From: Flavobacteriaceae bacterium
GTDB taxonomy: Bacteria; Bacteroidota; Bacteroidia; Flavobacteriales; Flavobacteriaceae
Assembly: GCA_947456815.1 (NCBI GenBank)
Contig: CANGTL010000001.1
Coordinates: 62,001-126,000, forward strand
Direction of reading: 5' to 3'
Length of the DNA stretch: 64,000 nt
Positions 36,108 to 43,910 of the stretch are shown one piece after another. Within the stretch, counting starts at the first letter, position 1; the number at the start of each line of letters is the position of its first letter. The notes under the pieces were generated by a model. The model worked only from the letters and a program-made list of their open reading frames with translations, was not told the origin of the DNA and searched no databases. The translations under genes and the position numbers were made by a program.

Positions 36108-37691
36108 TTATCTTTTTTTGATAATTGTAAAGATGCTCAGCAAGGCCAAAATAATCACGGCAAGATAAGCTATATAGTCTCCAAATAGCACATAGAAAGT
36201 CTGAGCAGAATTTAAGTGCACAGTTCCTCGGAGTGCTCTTTTTTCGCCGTATTTTGTTTTAGATACAATTTCCCCTTTTTGGTTAATAAATGCCGAAATA
36301 CCAGTGTTGGCACTACGAGCGATATCACGTCGTGTTTCAATCGCTCGAAGTGTAGCAAATGTCAAATGCTGCTTATGTCCTTGCGTGTTATTCCACCAGG
36401 CGTCGTTTGTTATTATCGCCAGAAACTGTGCGCCGTTTTGAACATATTGGGTGACGTATTCTCCATAGACGGATTCATAACAGATTATGGGCGCTACTTT
36501 TGTGCCATCATTGGATATGAAAACAGTGCGGTCGTCTTGTGTTGTTTTGGTTGAAATCGTGCCTCCTAAATCCAGCATAACATTTCCTAACAATGGTTCT
36601 AATATACTTTTGTACGGCAGATTTTCGATTCCAACGACCAATTTAGATTTATAGTATTTTTGGAAATCAGGTTGGTTATTAATAAAAAGTGCTGCGTTAT
36701 AAAAATTGACCCAAACACCTTCTCGATAAATATTTGATGCTGGAGAAATATCCTTTTCGTCTAAGATGAAATTGTATGTGTCAATTCCCCATAATAATTG
36801 AGCCTTTGGGTGTATTTGAAGATAATTATTCATCAAATATCTGCTCGGAGAATTGTAAAATTGGTCAAATGGGATACTCTCAGCCAAAACTGTTTCTGGA
36901 GCAATAATAAACTCTGTATTCGGAGTTATTACTGAATCTGCTTGCTGAAGAAGTCCTTTTGTGATTATGAAATTTGGCGTGTCATACTTCTCTGTATAAG
37001 GATCTACATTTGGCTGCAGTAACACAACTTCTTTTGTTGCTCCCCTGACAACGTAGTTTCGAGAAATCCACAAAGAAATAATTATTGGAATAGCAATCAA
37101 GAGTGTCAAGCGCACGAAGATGGTACGCGTATCTACTAATGAAAATTTGTGGTTGGAAATCAAGTAGAATCCAATGGCATTAATGACTAATACCCATAAA
37201 GAACCGCCAAACGCACCGGTGTATTCATACCACTGAATCCACTGTGGATAGTCGGCAAAAACGTTTCCTAAATTTAACCATGGCCATGAAAAATCCCAAA
37301 TCAAGTGGAACTTTTCAAAGCTAAGCCACAAACAAATCAAGAAAATCAAACTCCATTTCTGTGACAATCTTCTTGAAACAATATGGTAGAGGAGAAACAA
37401 GATACTCATCAAGAGCGAATTAACCAACACGGCGAAAAGCATCCCAAAACCTGATGCGTAGTATAACCACCAAGTAGTTACTCCGTTCCAAATCACAAAA
37501 GAAAGATAGGAAAGAAAAAGAATCTTAAACTTTACCTTTTCTCCGTTTTCGCGTAATTTTTTTTCTGCAATTAATAACGGAATAAAAGCAAAAAATACCA
37601 GCAACGGAAACCCGTAAGTTGGCCAGCTCAATGCAAATAAAAGTCCAGAAAGTCCAGAAAGAAAAAGTGGTTTTTGAAATATTGCTTTCAT
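36108..37691 (-). CDS. lnt: Apolipoprotein N-acyltransferase
   Basis: A 527-residue inner-membrane enzyme that adds the third acyl chain to lipoproteins. Membrane helices fill residues 8-210 and the last 25 residues. The nitrilase-like domain between carries the catalytic triad: Glu266 in APETVLAES, Lys348 in YYKSKLVV, and Cys404 in ICYESVYGE. The conserved ITNDAWWNNTQG and RAIETRRDIARSANTG follow. It is one base downstream of the PorV/PorQ-family gene and probably co-transcribed with it. Confidence 0.94.
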   Translation of the reverse strand: MKAIFQKPLFLSGLSGLLFALSWPTYGFPLLVFFAFIPLLIAEKKLRENGEKVKFKILFLSYLSFVIWNGVTTWWLYYASGFGMLFAVLVNSLLMSILFLLYHIVSRRLSQKWSLIFLICLWLSFEKFHLIWDFSWPWLNLGNVFADYPQWIQWYEYTGAFGGSLWVLVINAIGFYLISNHKFSLVDTRTIFVRLTLLIAIPIIISLWISRNYVVRGATKEVVLLQPNVDPYTEKYDTPNFIITKGLLQQADSVITPNTEFIIAPETVLAESIPFDQFYNSPSRYLMNNYLQIHPKAQLLWGIDTYNFILDEKDISPASNIYREGVWVNFYNAALFINNQPDFQKYYKSKLVVGIENLPYKSILEPLLGNVMLDLGGTISTKTTQDDRTVFISNDGTKVAPIICYESVYGEYVTQYVQNGAQFLAIITNDAWWNNTQGHKQHLTFATLRAIETRRDIARSANTGISAFINQKGEIVSKTKYGEKRALRGTVHLNSAQTFYVLFGDYIAYLAVIILALLSIFTIIKKR

Positions 37692-37692
37692 T

Positions 37693-38760
37693 TTATTTGA
37701 AAATTCCTAAATCAACCTTGAGTGAAAAAATGTTGGAGTAAAGTGCTGCGCTTTGATCGCCTAAATCCGTTAACGCGTAGTCAATTTGAATTCCTTTGTA
37801 CTTGAATCCTAATCCAACGTTGGGTTGAAAACTCAATTTTGTTGTGTTGTCAAGCTGTGTAATGTTTTGGAAATTCCCGAATCCAGTTCTTAGAAACACC
37901 ATATCAGTATATCCAAATTCAAATCCAACCGCAGGCGCGATACTAACAAAATCAGACGCAATGATGTCATTTGTTTTTGCAAATTCCATATTCAAATTGA
38001 TTGCTGGGAGGAACGTGTAATCGTAATCGTATTCAAATTTTCTAGAAATTCCCAATTGCGCTTTCGGCAAAGTGATTTCGGTACTTTCTGGTTTGTCTTG
38101 ATTTTGTCCTTCTACCGCATTCTGAATCTTGGCGTACTCATCTTCATCAATATTCCAGATATTATAGGTGGTTGTAATATCTCTAAGCATCAATCCGATG
38201 TCCCATCTGTTCTTTTCAAATTTGAAACCAACATCAACACCAAATCCCCACGAGTTGGCAAATTTTCCTATAATTCGACGAATAACTTTTGCATTTACGC
38301 CGTATTGTAGCCCGTCTAAAGGTAATTTTCTTGCGTAGGAAAACGTAACGCCGTAGTCGGCGGTTGAGAATTTACTGACTCTATTGAAGTCTATATTTCC
38401 TTGGTCATCTATTAATTCTGTAGTGTTTAAGATGTCGTCAACTCCGAAGCGAATTAAAGAAATTCCCCATGAACTCCTATCATCAATCGGTTTTGCATAG
38501 GCTGCATAATCATATTGTGCTATGTTAGCAAAATAACTGGCGTGCATTAATGCTACTTGACTTTCTTCTATTCCGATTAATCCAGCAGGATTCCAATATC
38601 CAGAATTTACATCATGAGAAGATGCTGTCACTGCGTTTGCCATACCTAGCGCAGCAGCATCAACACCAATATTCATAAATTCATTGGAGTATTTTCTTGT
38701 CGTTTGCCCGTAAGTACAGGCTGCGACTAGGAACAAAAAAACGCAAAATTTTTCTTTCAA
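37693..38760 (-). CDS. PorV/PorQ-family outer-membrane protein
   Basis: A beta-barrel protein of about 355 residues. A signal peptide reads KEKFCVFLFLVAACTYGQ, then comes the family opening NIGVDAAALGMANAVTASSH with VNSGYWNPAGLIGIEESQVA. Alternating strands continue to the C-terminal LYSNIFSLKVDLGIFK. Relatives (PorV, PorQ) serve the type IX secretion system. A longer frame begins at TTG 38811, but that adds a charged leader before the signal peptide, so TTG at 38760 is preferred. Whether this is a secretion component or an uncharacterised paralog is not decided; it does not neighbour porU here. Confidence 0.82.
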   Translation of the reverse strand: MKEKFCVFLFLVAACTYGQTTRKYSNEFMNIGVDAAALGMANAVTASSHDVNSGYWNPAGLIGIEESQVALMHASYFANIAQYDYAAYAKPIDDRSSWGISLIRFGVDDILNTTELIDDQGNIDFNRVSKFSTADYGVTFSYARKLPLDGLQYGVNAKVIRRIIGKFANSWGFGVDVGFKFEKNRWDIGLMLRDITTTYNIWNIDEDEYAKIQNAVEGQNQDKPESTEITLPKAQLGISRKFEYDYDYTFLPAINLNMEFAKTNDIIASDFVSIAPAVGFEFGYTDMVFLRTGFGNFQNITQLDNTTKLSFQPNVGLGFKYKGIQIDYALTDLGDQSAALYSNIFSLKVDLGIFK

Positions 38761-38895
38761 AGCAATTTGATTTTCAAACGAAAGTTTGATTTTTTTTTCA
38801 AAAATATACAATTTTATTGAGCTTATTTCCAGCCAATTTCAATTTTTAGAATTAATTGTGAATTGATTATGCCAAAACTCTAGTAAAAAACGTAC

Positions 38896-38923
38896 TTGTC
38901 TTTAAGTTATTGTATTAAATTTG
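38896..38923 (+). promoter_or_regulatory. Promoter of the phosphatidylserine synthase gene
   Basis: TTG at 38896-38898, 17 bases, then TAAATTTG at 38916-38923, a full match to TTG-N17-23-TAnnTTTG. The ATG at 38944 follows 20 bases later. The -33 TTG is also the codon at which the longest frame would begin, so that frame is not the gene start. Confidence 0.75.
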
Positions 38924-38943
38924 TTTTTCAAAAAAAATCTAAG

Positions 38944-39654
38944 ATGCAAATAAAGAAGTACATCCCCAATATTATCACTTTGTTAAACTTGTTTTGCGGT
39001 TGTATTGCAATTATTTTTCTAACACATAAAGATTTTTATTTGGCTTTTTTATTCGTTAGTTTAGGCATATTTCTAGATTTCTTCGATGGTTTTTTTGCCA
39101 GATTGTTTAAGGTTAGTAGTCCGTTGGGGTTACAGTTAGATTCTTTAGCTGACATGGTTACAAGTGGCGTAGTTCCTGGGTTTGCAATGTTTATTTTACT
39201 GGCGAATTTTGACCTAAATACGCCGGAATTATTTCCTTATTTGGGTTTTATTGTTACTCTAGGCGCTTGTTATCGTTTGGCAAATTTCAATATTGATGCC
39301 AGACAAACCGATTCTTTCATAGGATTGCCCACTCCCGCAAACGCATTATTTGTTCTAAGTCTGCCATTGATTTTGCAAGATGGAAGCTTTCATTTGATGA
39401 CAGAATTGCTAAGCACCAAGTGGTTTTTGATGGTACTTGTCATTTTAAGTGCATATATGATGAATGCTGAGATTCGCTTATTTTCTTTAAAAATTAAGAA
39501 GTTAAATATCAAAGACAATCTTTTGCAAATAATATTCTTGTCATTGTCTGTCTTTTTGTTAATCGCATTCAAATTTCTTGGTGTTGCGCTTGTAATATTG
39601 ATGTACGTAGCGCTATCAATTGTACAAAACACATTTTTGAAACCTGCAAAATAG
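38944..39654 (+). CDS. pssA: CDP-diacylglycerol-serine O-phosphatidyltransferase
   Basis: Phospholipid synthesis enzyme of about 236 residues that makes phosphatidylserine, the precursor of phosphatidylethanolamine. The start MQIKKYIPNIITLLNLFCG is typical. The CDP-alcohol phosphotransferase motif is complete: D-G-x2-A-R-x8-G-x3-D-x3-D in DGFFARLFKVSSPLGLQLD followed by SLAD. Six to eight membrane helices follow, including SFIGLPTPANALFVLSLPL. The ATG at 38944 lies 20 bases after a good promoter; the frame is open further upstream, but only from a TTG inside that promoter. It ends two bases before the lysozyme gene. Confidence 0.93.
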   Translation: MQIKKYIPNIITLLNLFCGCIAIIFLTHKDFYLAFLFVSLGIFLDFFDGFFARLFKVSSPLGLQLDSLADMVTSGVVPGFAMFILLANFDLNTPELFPYLGFIVTLGACYRLANFNIDARQTDSFIGLPTPANALFVLSLPLILQDGSFHLMTELLSTKWFLMVLVILSAYMMNAEIRLFSLKIKKLNIKDNLLQIIFLSLSVFLLIAFKFLGVALVILMYVALSIVQNTFLKPAK

Positions 39655-39656
39655 CG

Positions 39657-40520
39657 ATGAAAAGAAAAGTTGTTCGGGCAAAACCAACTTCAAGGAAATC
39701 AAATAGAAAAAGTAGCGGTCATTCTCGAAAAGCAAAAATAGGAAGTTATCTCTTGGCAACTTTTTGTGTTCTTTTTCTTTTTTCGATTGCGTACCATTAT
39801 AGAAGTGGTCTTTCGTACTACTTGGGATTTAAATCTACTAAGATTACAAAAAATCAGGAGTCAAAGCGACTTACAGATGTTCGGAATTTTCAACTACTGA
39901 GCACTTATGCTGACAAAGTAGTTGGAATCGATGTGTCGCAATATCAAGGACACATTCACTGGGACAAAGTTAAGACTATAGAAAGTTCATTTCCGATTCA
40001 GTTTGCTTTTATTAGAGCCACGGCAGGAAAGGATAAAGCAGATACACAGTTTAGTAGGAATTGGAAGGAATCAAGGAGTAATGGACTAATTCGTGGCGCT
40101 TACCATTATTACCGACCAAACGAAAATTCGCTAAATCAAGCGGCGTTTTTTATTAGTAAGGTATGGTTACAAAAAGGAGATTTACCGCCAATTTTAGATA
40201 TTGAATCCATGCCCAAGAATCAATCGATGGATAGTTTAAAATCTGGACTAAGGCGATGGTTGACAATAGTGGATCGACATTATGGAATAAAACCAATAAT
40301 ATACACTAGCGAAAGCTTTTTCGAAGATCACTTAAAAGACGATTTTAGCGATTTTCAATTTTGGATTGCGAATTATAATTTTTTTGCAGAAACCATGCAG
40401 GACGATTGGTTGTTCTGGCAGTTTACCGAAAAAGCCTCAGTAGTAGGAATCGAAGGAAATGTAGATGTAAATATTTATAATGGCACCCCGAAAATGTTAA
40501 AGTACATCACCAAACAATAG
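39657..40520 (+). CDS. Glycoside hydrolase family 25 lysozyme-like protein
   Basis: A 287-residue protein with a basic N-terminus (residues 1-28), one membrane segment (about 29-46: YLLATFCVLFLFSIAYHY), and a GH25 domain outside. Catalytic features: GIDVSQYQGHIHWDKV, FIRATAG, RGAYHYYRPNENS, ILDIESMP with Asp and Glu on strand 6, IIYTSESF, FWIANYN, and WQFTEKASVVGIEGNVDVN. It would cleave the MurNAc-GlcNAc bond of peptidoglycan. It is likely anchored in the inner membrane or carries an uncleaved signal. Its stop is three bases from that of the opposing small gene. Confidence 0.92.
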   Translation: MKRKVVRAKPTSRKSNRKSSGHSRKAKIGSYLLATFCVLFLFSIAYHYRSGLSYYLGFKSTKITKNQESKRLTDVRNFQLLSTYADKVVGIDVSQYQGHIHWDKVKTIESSFPIQFAFIRATAGKDKADTQFSRNWKESRSNGLIRGAYHYYRPNENSLNQAAFFISKVWLQKGDLPPILDIESMPKNQSMDSLKSGLRRWLTIVDRHYGIKPIIYTSESFFEDHLKDDFSDFQFWIANYNFFAETMQDDWLFWQFTEKASVVGIEGNVDVNIYNGTPKMLKYITKQ

Positions 40521-40523
40521 TTC

Positions 40524-40745
40524 TTATGTGTGGAAATTGGTATATAAAACTACCCAACCCACAAAACTCAAAAACAAAACCAAAGCAACCACAGCCTTCG
40601 TGTCAGCAAAATTAATGGTCATGCCCATGCTTTTAAAACGTTTTGGAGGAAAAGTTCTTTTGTCTTCCGGATTATAATAAAAGACTCCAAATCTCCAATT
40701 TTTCGCATCTTTATGCCACGCGTCGTATTGATCTTGTTTTTCCAT
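40524..40745 (-). CDS. DUF5808-like small membrane protein
   Basis: A 73-residue protein. The soluble N-terminal part reads NWRFGVFYYNPEDKRTFPPK, followed by RFKSMGMTINFAD, the pattern of DUF5808. A single C-terminal membrane helix follows (VVALVLFLSFVGWVVLYT). Function unknown. It lies 20 bases downstream of lptB on the same strand and is probably co-transcribed. The frame and the domain match support a real gene despite its size. Confidence 0.8.
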   Translation of the reverse strand: MEKQDQYDAWHKDAKNWRFGVFYYNPEDKRTFPPKRFKSMGMTINFADTKAVVALVLFLSFVGWVVLYTNFHT

Positions 40746-40765
40746 GACTTCTAAAATTTTTATGC

Positions 40766-41506
40766 TTAGAATTCTAACTTTTTCTTTCTCAATTCGAAGT
40801 TTTGCCCCAAATAAACGCGACGCACCATTTCGTCTTCTACTAATTCTTCGGGTATTCCTGCTTTTAGAATTCCACCTTCAAACATCAAATAGGTTTTATC
40901 TGTAATGGCTAGCGTTTCTTGAACGTTGTGGTCGGTAATTAGGATTCCGATGTTCTTGTTTTTTAATTGTGCGACGATACGTTGAATGTCTTCTACTGCT
41001 ACTGGATCAACACCTGCAAAAGGTTCATCCAACAAAATAAATTTCGGATCCGTTGCCAAAGCTCTCGCAATTTCAGTTCTTCTTCGTTCACCTCCAGACA
41101 ATAAGTCACCTCGGTTGGTTCTAATATGCTGCAACCCAAATTCGTCAATCAGCGATTCCATTTTGGCTACCTGTTCGGCCTTGGTATGGTTTGTCAATTG
41201 CAACACACTGAGGATATTGTCTTCAATGCTTAATTTTCTGAAAACAGAGGCCTCTTGCGCCAAATAACCAATTCCTTGTTGTGCTCTTTTATACATCGGA
41301 TAATTGGTAATATCTAAATTGTCTAAGTAGATTTTACCTGCATTTGGCTTAACCAATCCAACAATCATATAAAAAGAAGTGGTTTTTCCTGCACCATTTG
41401 GACCCAGTAGTCCAACAATTTCACCTTGATTTACTTCAACTGAAATGCCTTTTACAACACTTCTTCCCTTGTATGTTTTGACTAAGTTTTCTGCTCTTAA
41501 AATCAT
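40766..41506 (-). CDS. lptB: Lipopolysaccharide export ATPase LptB
   Basis: A 246-residue ABC ATPase that powers lipopolysaccharide extraction from the inner membrane with LptFG. Walker A is GPNGAGKTT; the Q-loop is GIGYLAQEASVFRKLS, the LptB form with Gln-Glu-Ala-Ser; the signature is LLSGGERRRTEIARAL; Walker B is FILLDEPFAGVDPVAV; the switch His is in ITDHNVQETL. Length and the GGERRR signature separate it from other ABC ATPases. It lies in a minus-strand group of envelope genes but is separated from the AhpD-like gene by about 200 bases with a repeat element. Confidence 0.95.
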   Translation of the reverse strand: MILRAENLVKTYKGRSVVKGISVEVNQGEIVGLLGPNGAGKTTSFYMIVGLVKPNAGKIYLDNLDITNYPMYKRAQQGIGYLAQEASVFRKLSIEDNILSVLQLTNHTKAEQVAKMESLIDEFGLQHIRTNRGDLLSGGERRRTEIARALATDPKFILLDEPFAGVDPVAVEDIQRIVAQLKNKNIGILITDHNVQETLAITDKTYLMFEGGILKAGIPEELVEDEMVRRVYLGQNFELRKKKLEF

Positions 41507-41582
41507 GTTGTTTAATTGTTTAATCGTTGATTTATTTACTCGTTGATTTTATTTTAGAAGCTAATCCCGCTATCATTCCAAT

Positions 41583-41690
41583 CTTTTTTGCTTGTCACCC
41601 CGAGCGCAGTCGAGGGGATTTCTCATAGCAAAAAAGGATTTTCCCTTCTATCGGGGCTAGGGCAATCGATTCCTTCAGCGCACCAGATTA
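41583..41690 (-). repeat. Hairpin-forming intergenic repeat element (REP-like)
   Basis: The 198-base gap between lptB and the AhpD-like gene holds a nested inverted repeat. The outer arms CTTTTTTGCT (41583-41592) and AGCAAAAAAG (41627-41636) are perfect 10-base complements. Inside lies CCCCGAGCGCAGTCGAGGGG (41598-41617), an imperfect palindrome. From memory, the GAGCGCAGTCGAG core and the adjacent CTAGCCCCGATAGAAGGG on the minus strand recur between genes in flavobacterial genomes. The edges are approximate. It may act as a terminator or RNA-stabilising hairpin. Confidence 0.6.
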
Positions 41691-41704
41691 AACGGTTACA
41701 GGAT

Positions 41705-42052
41705 TCAACCTTGTTCCTCTAAATCTTCCCAAAACTCGTAGGCTCTTCTCAAATGCGGAATTACAATGGTGCCGCCAACTAAAGTAGCAATTCCCATGGC
41801 TTCCATCATTTCTTCCTTGGTGATTCCTTCCTTAAAGGAGGTTTCCAAATGGTATTTAATACAATCATCGCAACGCAAAACAGTCGAAGCCACCAATCCC
41901 AATAACTCTTTCGTTTTTACATCTAATGCACCATCGGCGTACGCATTCGTGTCTAAATTAAAGATACGTTTAATAATTTTGTTGTTATCTGCTAAAAGCT
42001 TTTTATTCATCTTAGCGCGATAATCATTGAATTCTTGAACTTGATTAGCCAT
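41705..42052 (-). CDS. Carboxymuconolactone decarboxylase-family protein (AhpD-like)
   Basis: A 115-residue protein with the AhpD-like fold. The redox motif is CDDC in VLRCDDCIKYHLE, followed by the conserved His, and the helical continuation is ITKEEMMEAMGIATLVGG. Such proteins can have alkylhydroperoxidase-type disulfide activity; the carboxymuconolactone name is only the family label. It starts within the end of tatC (eight-base overlap), so the two are translationally coupled in a kpsF-tatC-AhpD group. Precise substrate unknown. Confidence 0.88.
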   Translation of the reverse strand: MANQVQEFNDYRAKMNKKLLADNNKIIKRIFNLDTNAYADGALDVKTKELLGLVASTVLRCDDCIKYHLETSFKEGITKEEMMEAMGIATLVGGTIVIPHLRRAYEFWEDLEEQG

Positions 42053-42860
42053 TTTCTTTCAGTTGTTTTTTGTGAACTAATATCGAAATAAGTATACTTG
42101 CTTCATAGATTAACAACATTGGAATGGCCACTATTAATTGACTTACAACATCCGGTGGCGTTACAATTGCGGCAACGATAAGAATTATGACTACGGCATA
42201 TTTCCAGTATTTTCTTAGAAATTGTGGGGTAACCAATCCTAATTTAGTAAGGAAATAAATGATAATTGGCATTTCAAAAAACAAACCGCTTGCAATCACC
42301 GATGTTTTTATTAGTCCGATGTAGGAATCTAAACTAAATTGGTTTTTTACCACTTCACTCACTTTAAAGGTTGCAAAGAAGTTCACTGACATTGGAATCA
42401 CTACAAAATAACCAAATAAAACGCCGAGAAAGAACAGAAGAGAAGCTACGAAAATAAAAAGCTTCGCATTTTTCCTTTCTTTTTCATACAGCGCTGGACT
42501 AATGAATTTCCACAATAAATATAAGATATAAGGAAAGGCAAGAATGAATCCTGCGGTAATACAAATCCAAACCAAGATATTGACTTGGCCTTCCATACTT
42601 GTGTTTTGGATTATAAAAGAAAAACTTTCAACACAAATACTGTCTTTAAAACCGACATAGTGCGAAAGATCGCAGAAAAATCGATAGGTAATAAAGTCAG
42701 GGTGTGTTGGTCCGAATATGATGGTGTCAAAAACGTAATCGCTCAGAAAGAACGCTATTGTCGCCATCAATATAATCGCAATTGTGCTTCGCACTAATAA
42801 CCATCTCAATTCTTCCAAATGGTCTAAAAACGACATTTCGCTGAGGTTTTTCTTTGCCAT
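42045..42860 (-). CDS. tatC: Sec-independent protein translocase TatC
   Basis: A 271-residue inner-membrane protein, core of the twin-arginine translocon that receives folded proteins with RR signals. The cytoplasmic N-terminal signature is MSFLDHLEELRWLLVRS, with the critical Glu and Arg. Six membrane segments follow, with PYILYLLWKFISPALYEKER and FEMPIIIYFLTKLGLVTP. It overlaps kpsF by one base (TAATG) and the AhpD-like gene by eight. Slightly longer than Escherichia coli TatC because of an extended first periplasmic loop (residues 50-90), seen in Bacteroidetes. Confidence 0.95.
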   Translation of the reverse strand: MAKKNLSEMSFLDHLEELRWLLVRSTIAIILMATIAFFLSDYVFDTIIFGPTHPDFITYRFFCDLSHYVGFKDSICVESFSFIIQNTSMEGQVNILVWICITAGFILAFPYILYLLWKFISPALYEKERKNAKLFIFVASLLFFLGVLFGYFVVIPMSVNFFATFKVSEVVKNQFSLDSYIGLIKTSVIASGLFFEMPIIIYFLTKLGLVTPQFLRKYWKYAVVIILIVAAIVTPPDVVSQLIVAIPMLLIYEASILISILVHKKQLKENG

Positions 42861-43825
42861 TATATAATTCCTTCTTTTAGGATGTCGTGGATGTGTAGGA
42901 TGCCTTTGAATTCACCTTCGTCTACTACGACCAATTGCGTAATGGAAAAATCTTCCATTAAATGGAATGCATCAATCACCATACTTTCTGAAGTAATGGT
43001 CTTTGGGTTTTTGGTCATTATATCTACAGCATTTACTCCCGCGATTGAATCTCGATTGTTAAGCATTCTTCTGATATCACCGTCAGTAATAATTCCAACT
43101 ACTTTATTGCTTTCAACTACAGCGGTAACTCCCAGTCGTTTTTCAGATATTTCAAAAATAACTTTCTTTATTGGTGTGTCGGGCGATACAGTTGGTTTTA
43201 GCGCATTTTCGAGCATGTCTCTAACACGCAATAATAGTTTTTTTCCAAGTGCACCGCCGGGATGAAATTTAGCAAAATCCGTTGCTTTAAAATCGCGTAG
43301 TTCCATCAAGCAAACCGCCAATGCATCACCCATCACGAGCTGTGCGGTTGTACTATTGGTTGGTGCCAGGTTATTTGGACAAGCTTCAGCTTCTATCGTT
43401 GTATTCAATACCAAGTCGGAAGACTTTGCAAGGTAAGAGGTCATGTTTCCTGTAATAGCAATTAAAGCATGACCATAGTTTTTCAAAAAGGGAACAAGTA
43501 CCTTGATTTCTGGACTGTTTCCACTTTTAGAAATACAAATGACTACATCATCTTTTGATATCATGCCTAAATCGCCATGGATGGCTTCTGAAGCATGAAG
43601 AAATAAAGATGGTGTTCCAGTCGAATTTAAGGTTGCTACCATCTTCTGAGCAATGATTGCACTCTTGCCAATACCTGTAATTACCAATCTGCCTTTAGAG
43701 TTGAAAATCATTTCAACGGCTTCGACAAACTGAGCGTCGAGATAATCTACTAATTTTTTAATGGACTCACTTTCGGAAAGTATAGCTTTTTTGGCGGTCG
43801 AGAGTATTTTTTCTTTTGTAATCAA
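42860..43825 (-). CDS. kdsD: D-arabinose-5-phosphate isomerase (KpsF/GutQ/KdsD family)
   Basis: A SIS-plus-two-CBS-domain isomerase that converts ribulose-5-phosphate to arabinose-5-phosphate, the first step to Kdo for lipopolysaccharide. The SIS domain holds GRLVITGIGKSAIIAQKMVA, HGDLGMIS and CISKSGNSPEIK. The CBS pair carries AVVESNKVVGIITDGDIRRM and VVVDEGEFKGILHIHDILKE. The frame extends to a GTG at 43849, but the TTG at 43825 gives the usual start MITKEKIL, and a promoter box at 43881-43888 can serve either. Coupled to tatC by TAATG. Confidence 0.9.
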   Translation of the reverse strand: MITKEKILSTAKKAILSESESIKKLVDYLDAQFVEAVEMIFNSKGRLVITGIGKSAIIAQKMVATLNSTGTPSLFLHASEAIHGDLGMISKDDVVICISKSGNSPEIKVLVPFLKNYGHALIAITGNMTSYLAKSSDLVLNTTIEAEACPNNLAPTNSTTAQLVMGDALAVCLMELRDFKATDFAKFHPGGALGKKLLLRVRDMLENALKPTVSPDTPIKKVIFEISEKRLGVTAVVESNKVVGIITDGDIRRMLNNRDSIAGVNAVDIMTKNPKTITSESMVIDAFHLMEDFSITQLVVVDEGEFKGILHIHDILKEGII

Positions 43826-43880
43826 AACTGAATGATATAAAATTTGCACGTGTAAAAGAAAGTTGTATCTTTATGTGATG

Positions 43881-43888
43881 CAAATTTA
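43881..43888 (-). promoter_or_regulatory. Promoter -7 box for the kdsD-tatC group
   Basis: On the minus strand this reads TAAATTTG, matching TAnnTTTG. It lies 56 bases before the TTG start at 43825 and only 23 bases from the recQ ATG on the other strand, so the two genes share a short divergent control region. No clear -33 TTG. Confidence 0.5.
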
Positions 43889-43910
43889 TATAAAATACCA
43901 TTAGCACAGA

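Noticed and set aside
36216..36554. Open frame of 112 codons on the plus strand
   Set aside because: Antisense to lnt across its nitrilase domain; the Cys-rich product looks like a codon shadow.
42882..43265. Open frame of 127 codons on the plus strand
   Set aside because: Antisense to the CBS domains of the arabinose-5-phosphate isomerase gene; Ser/Thr-rich shadow product.
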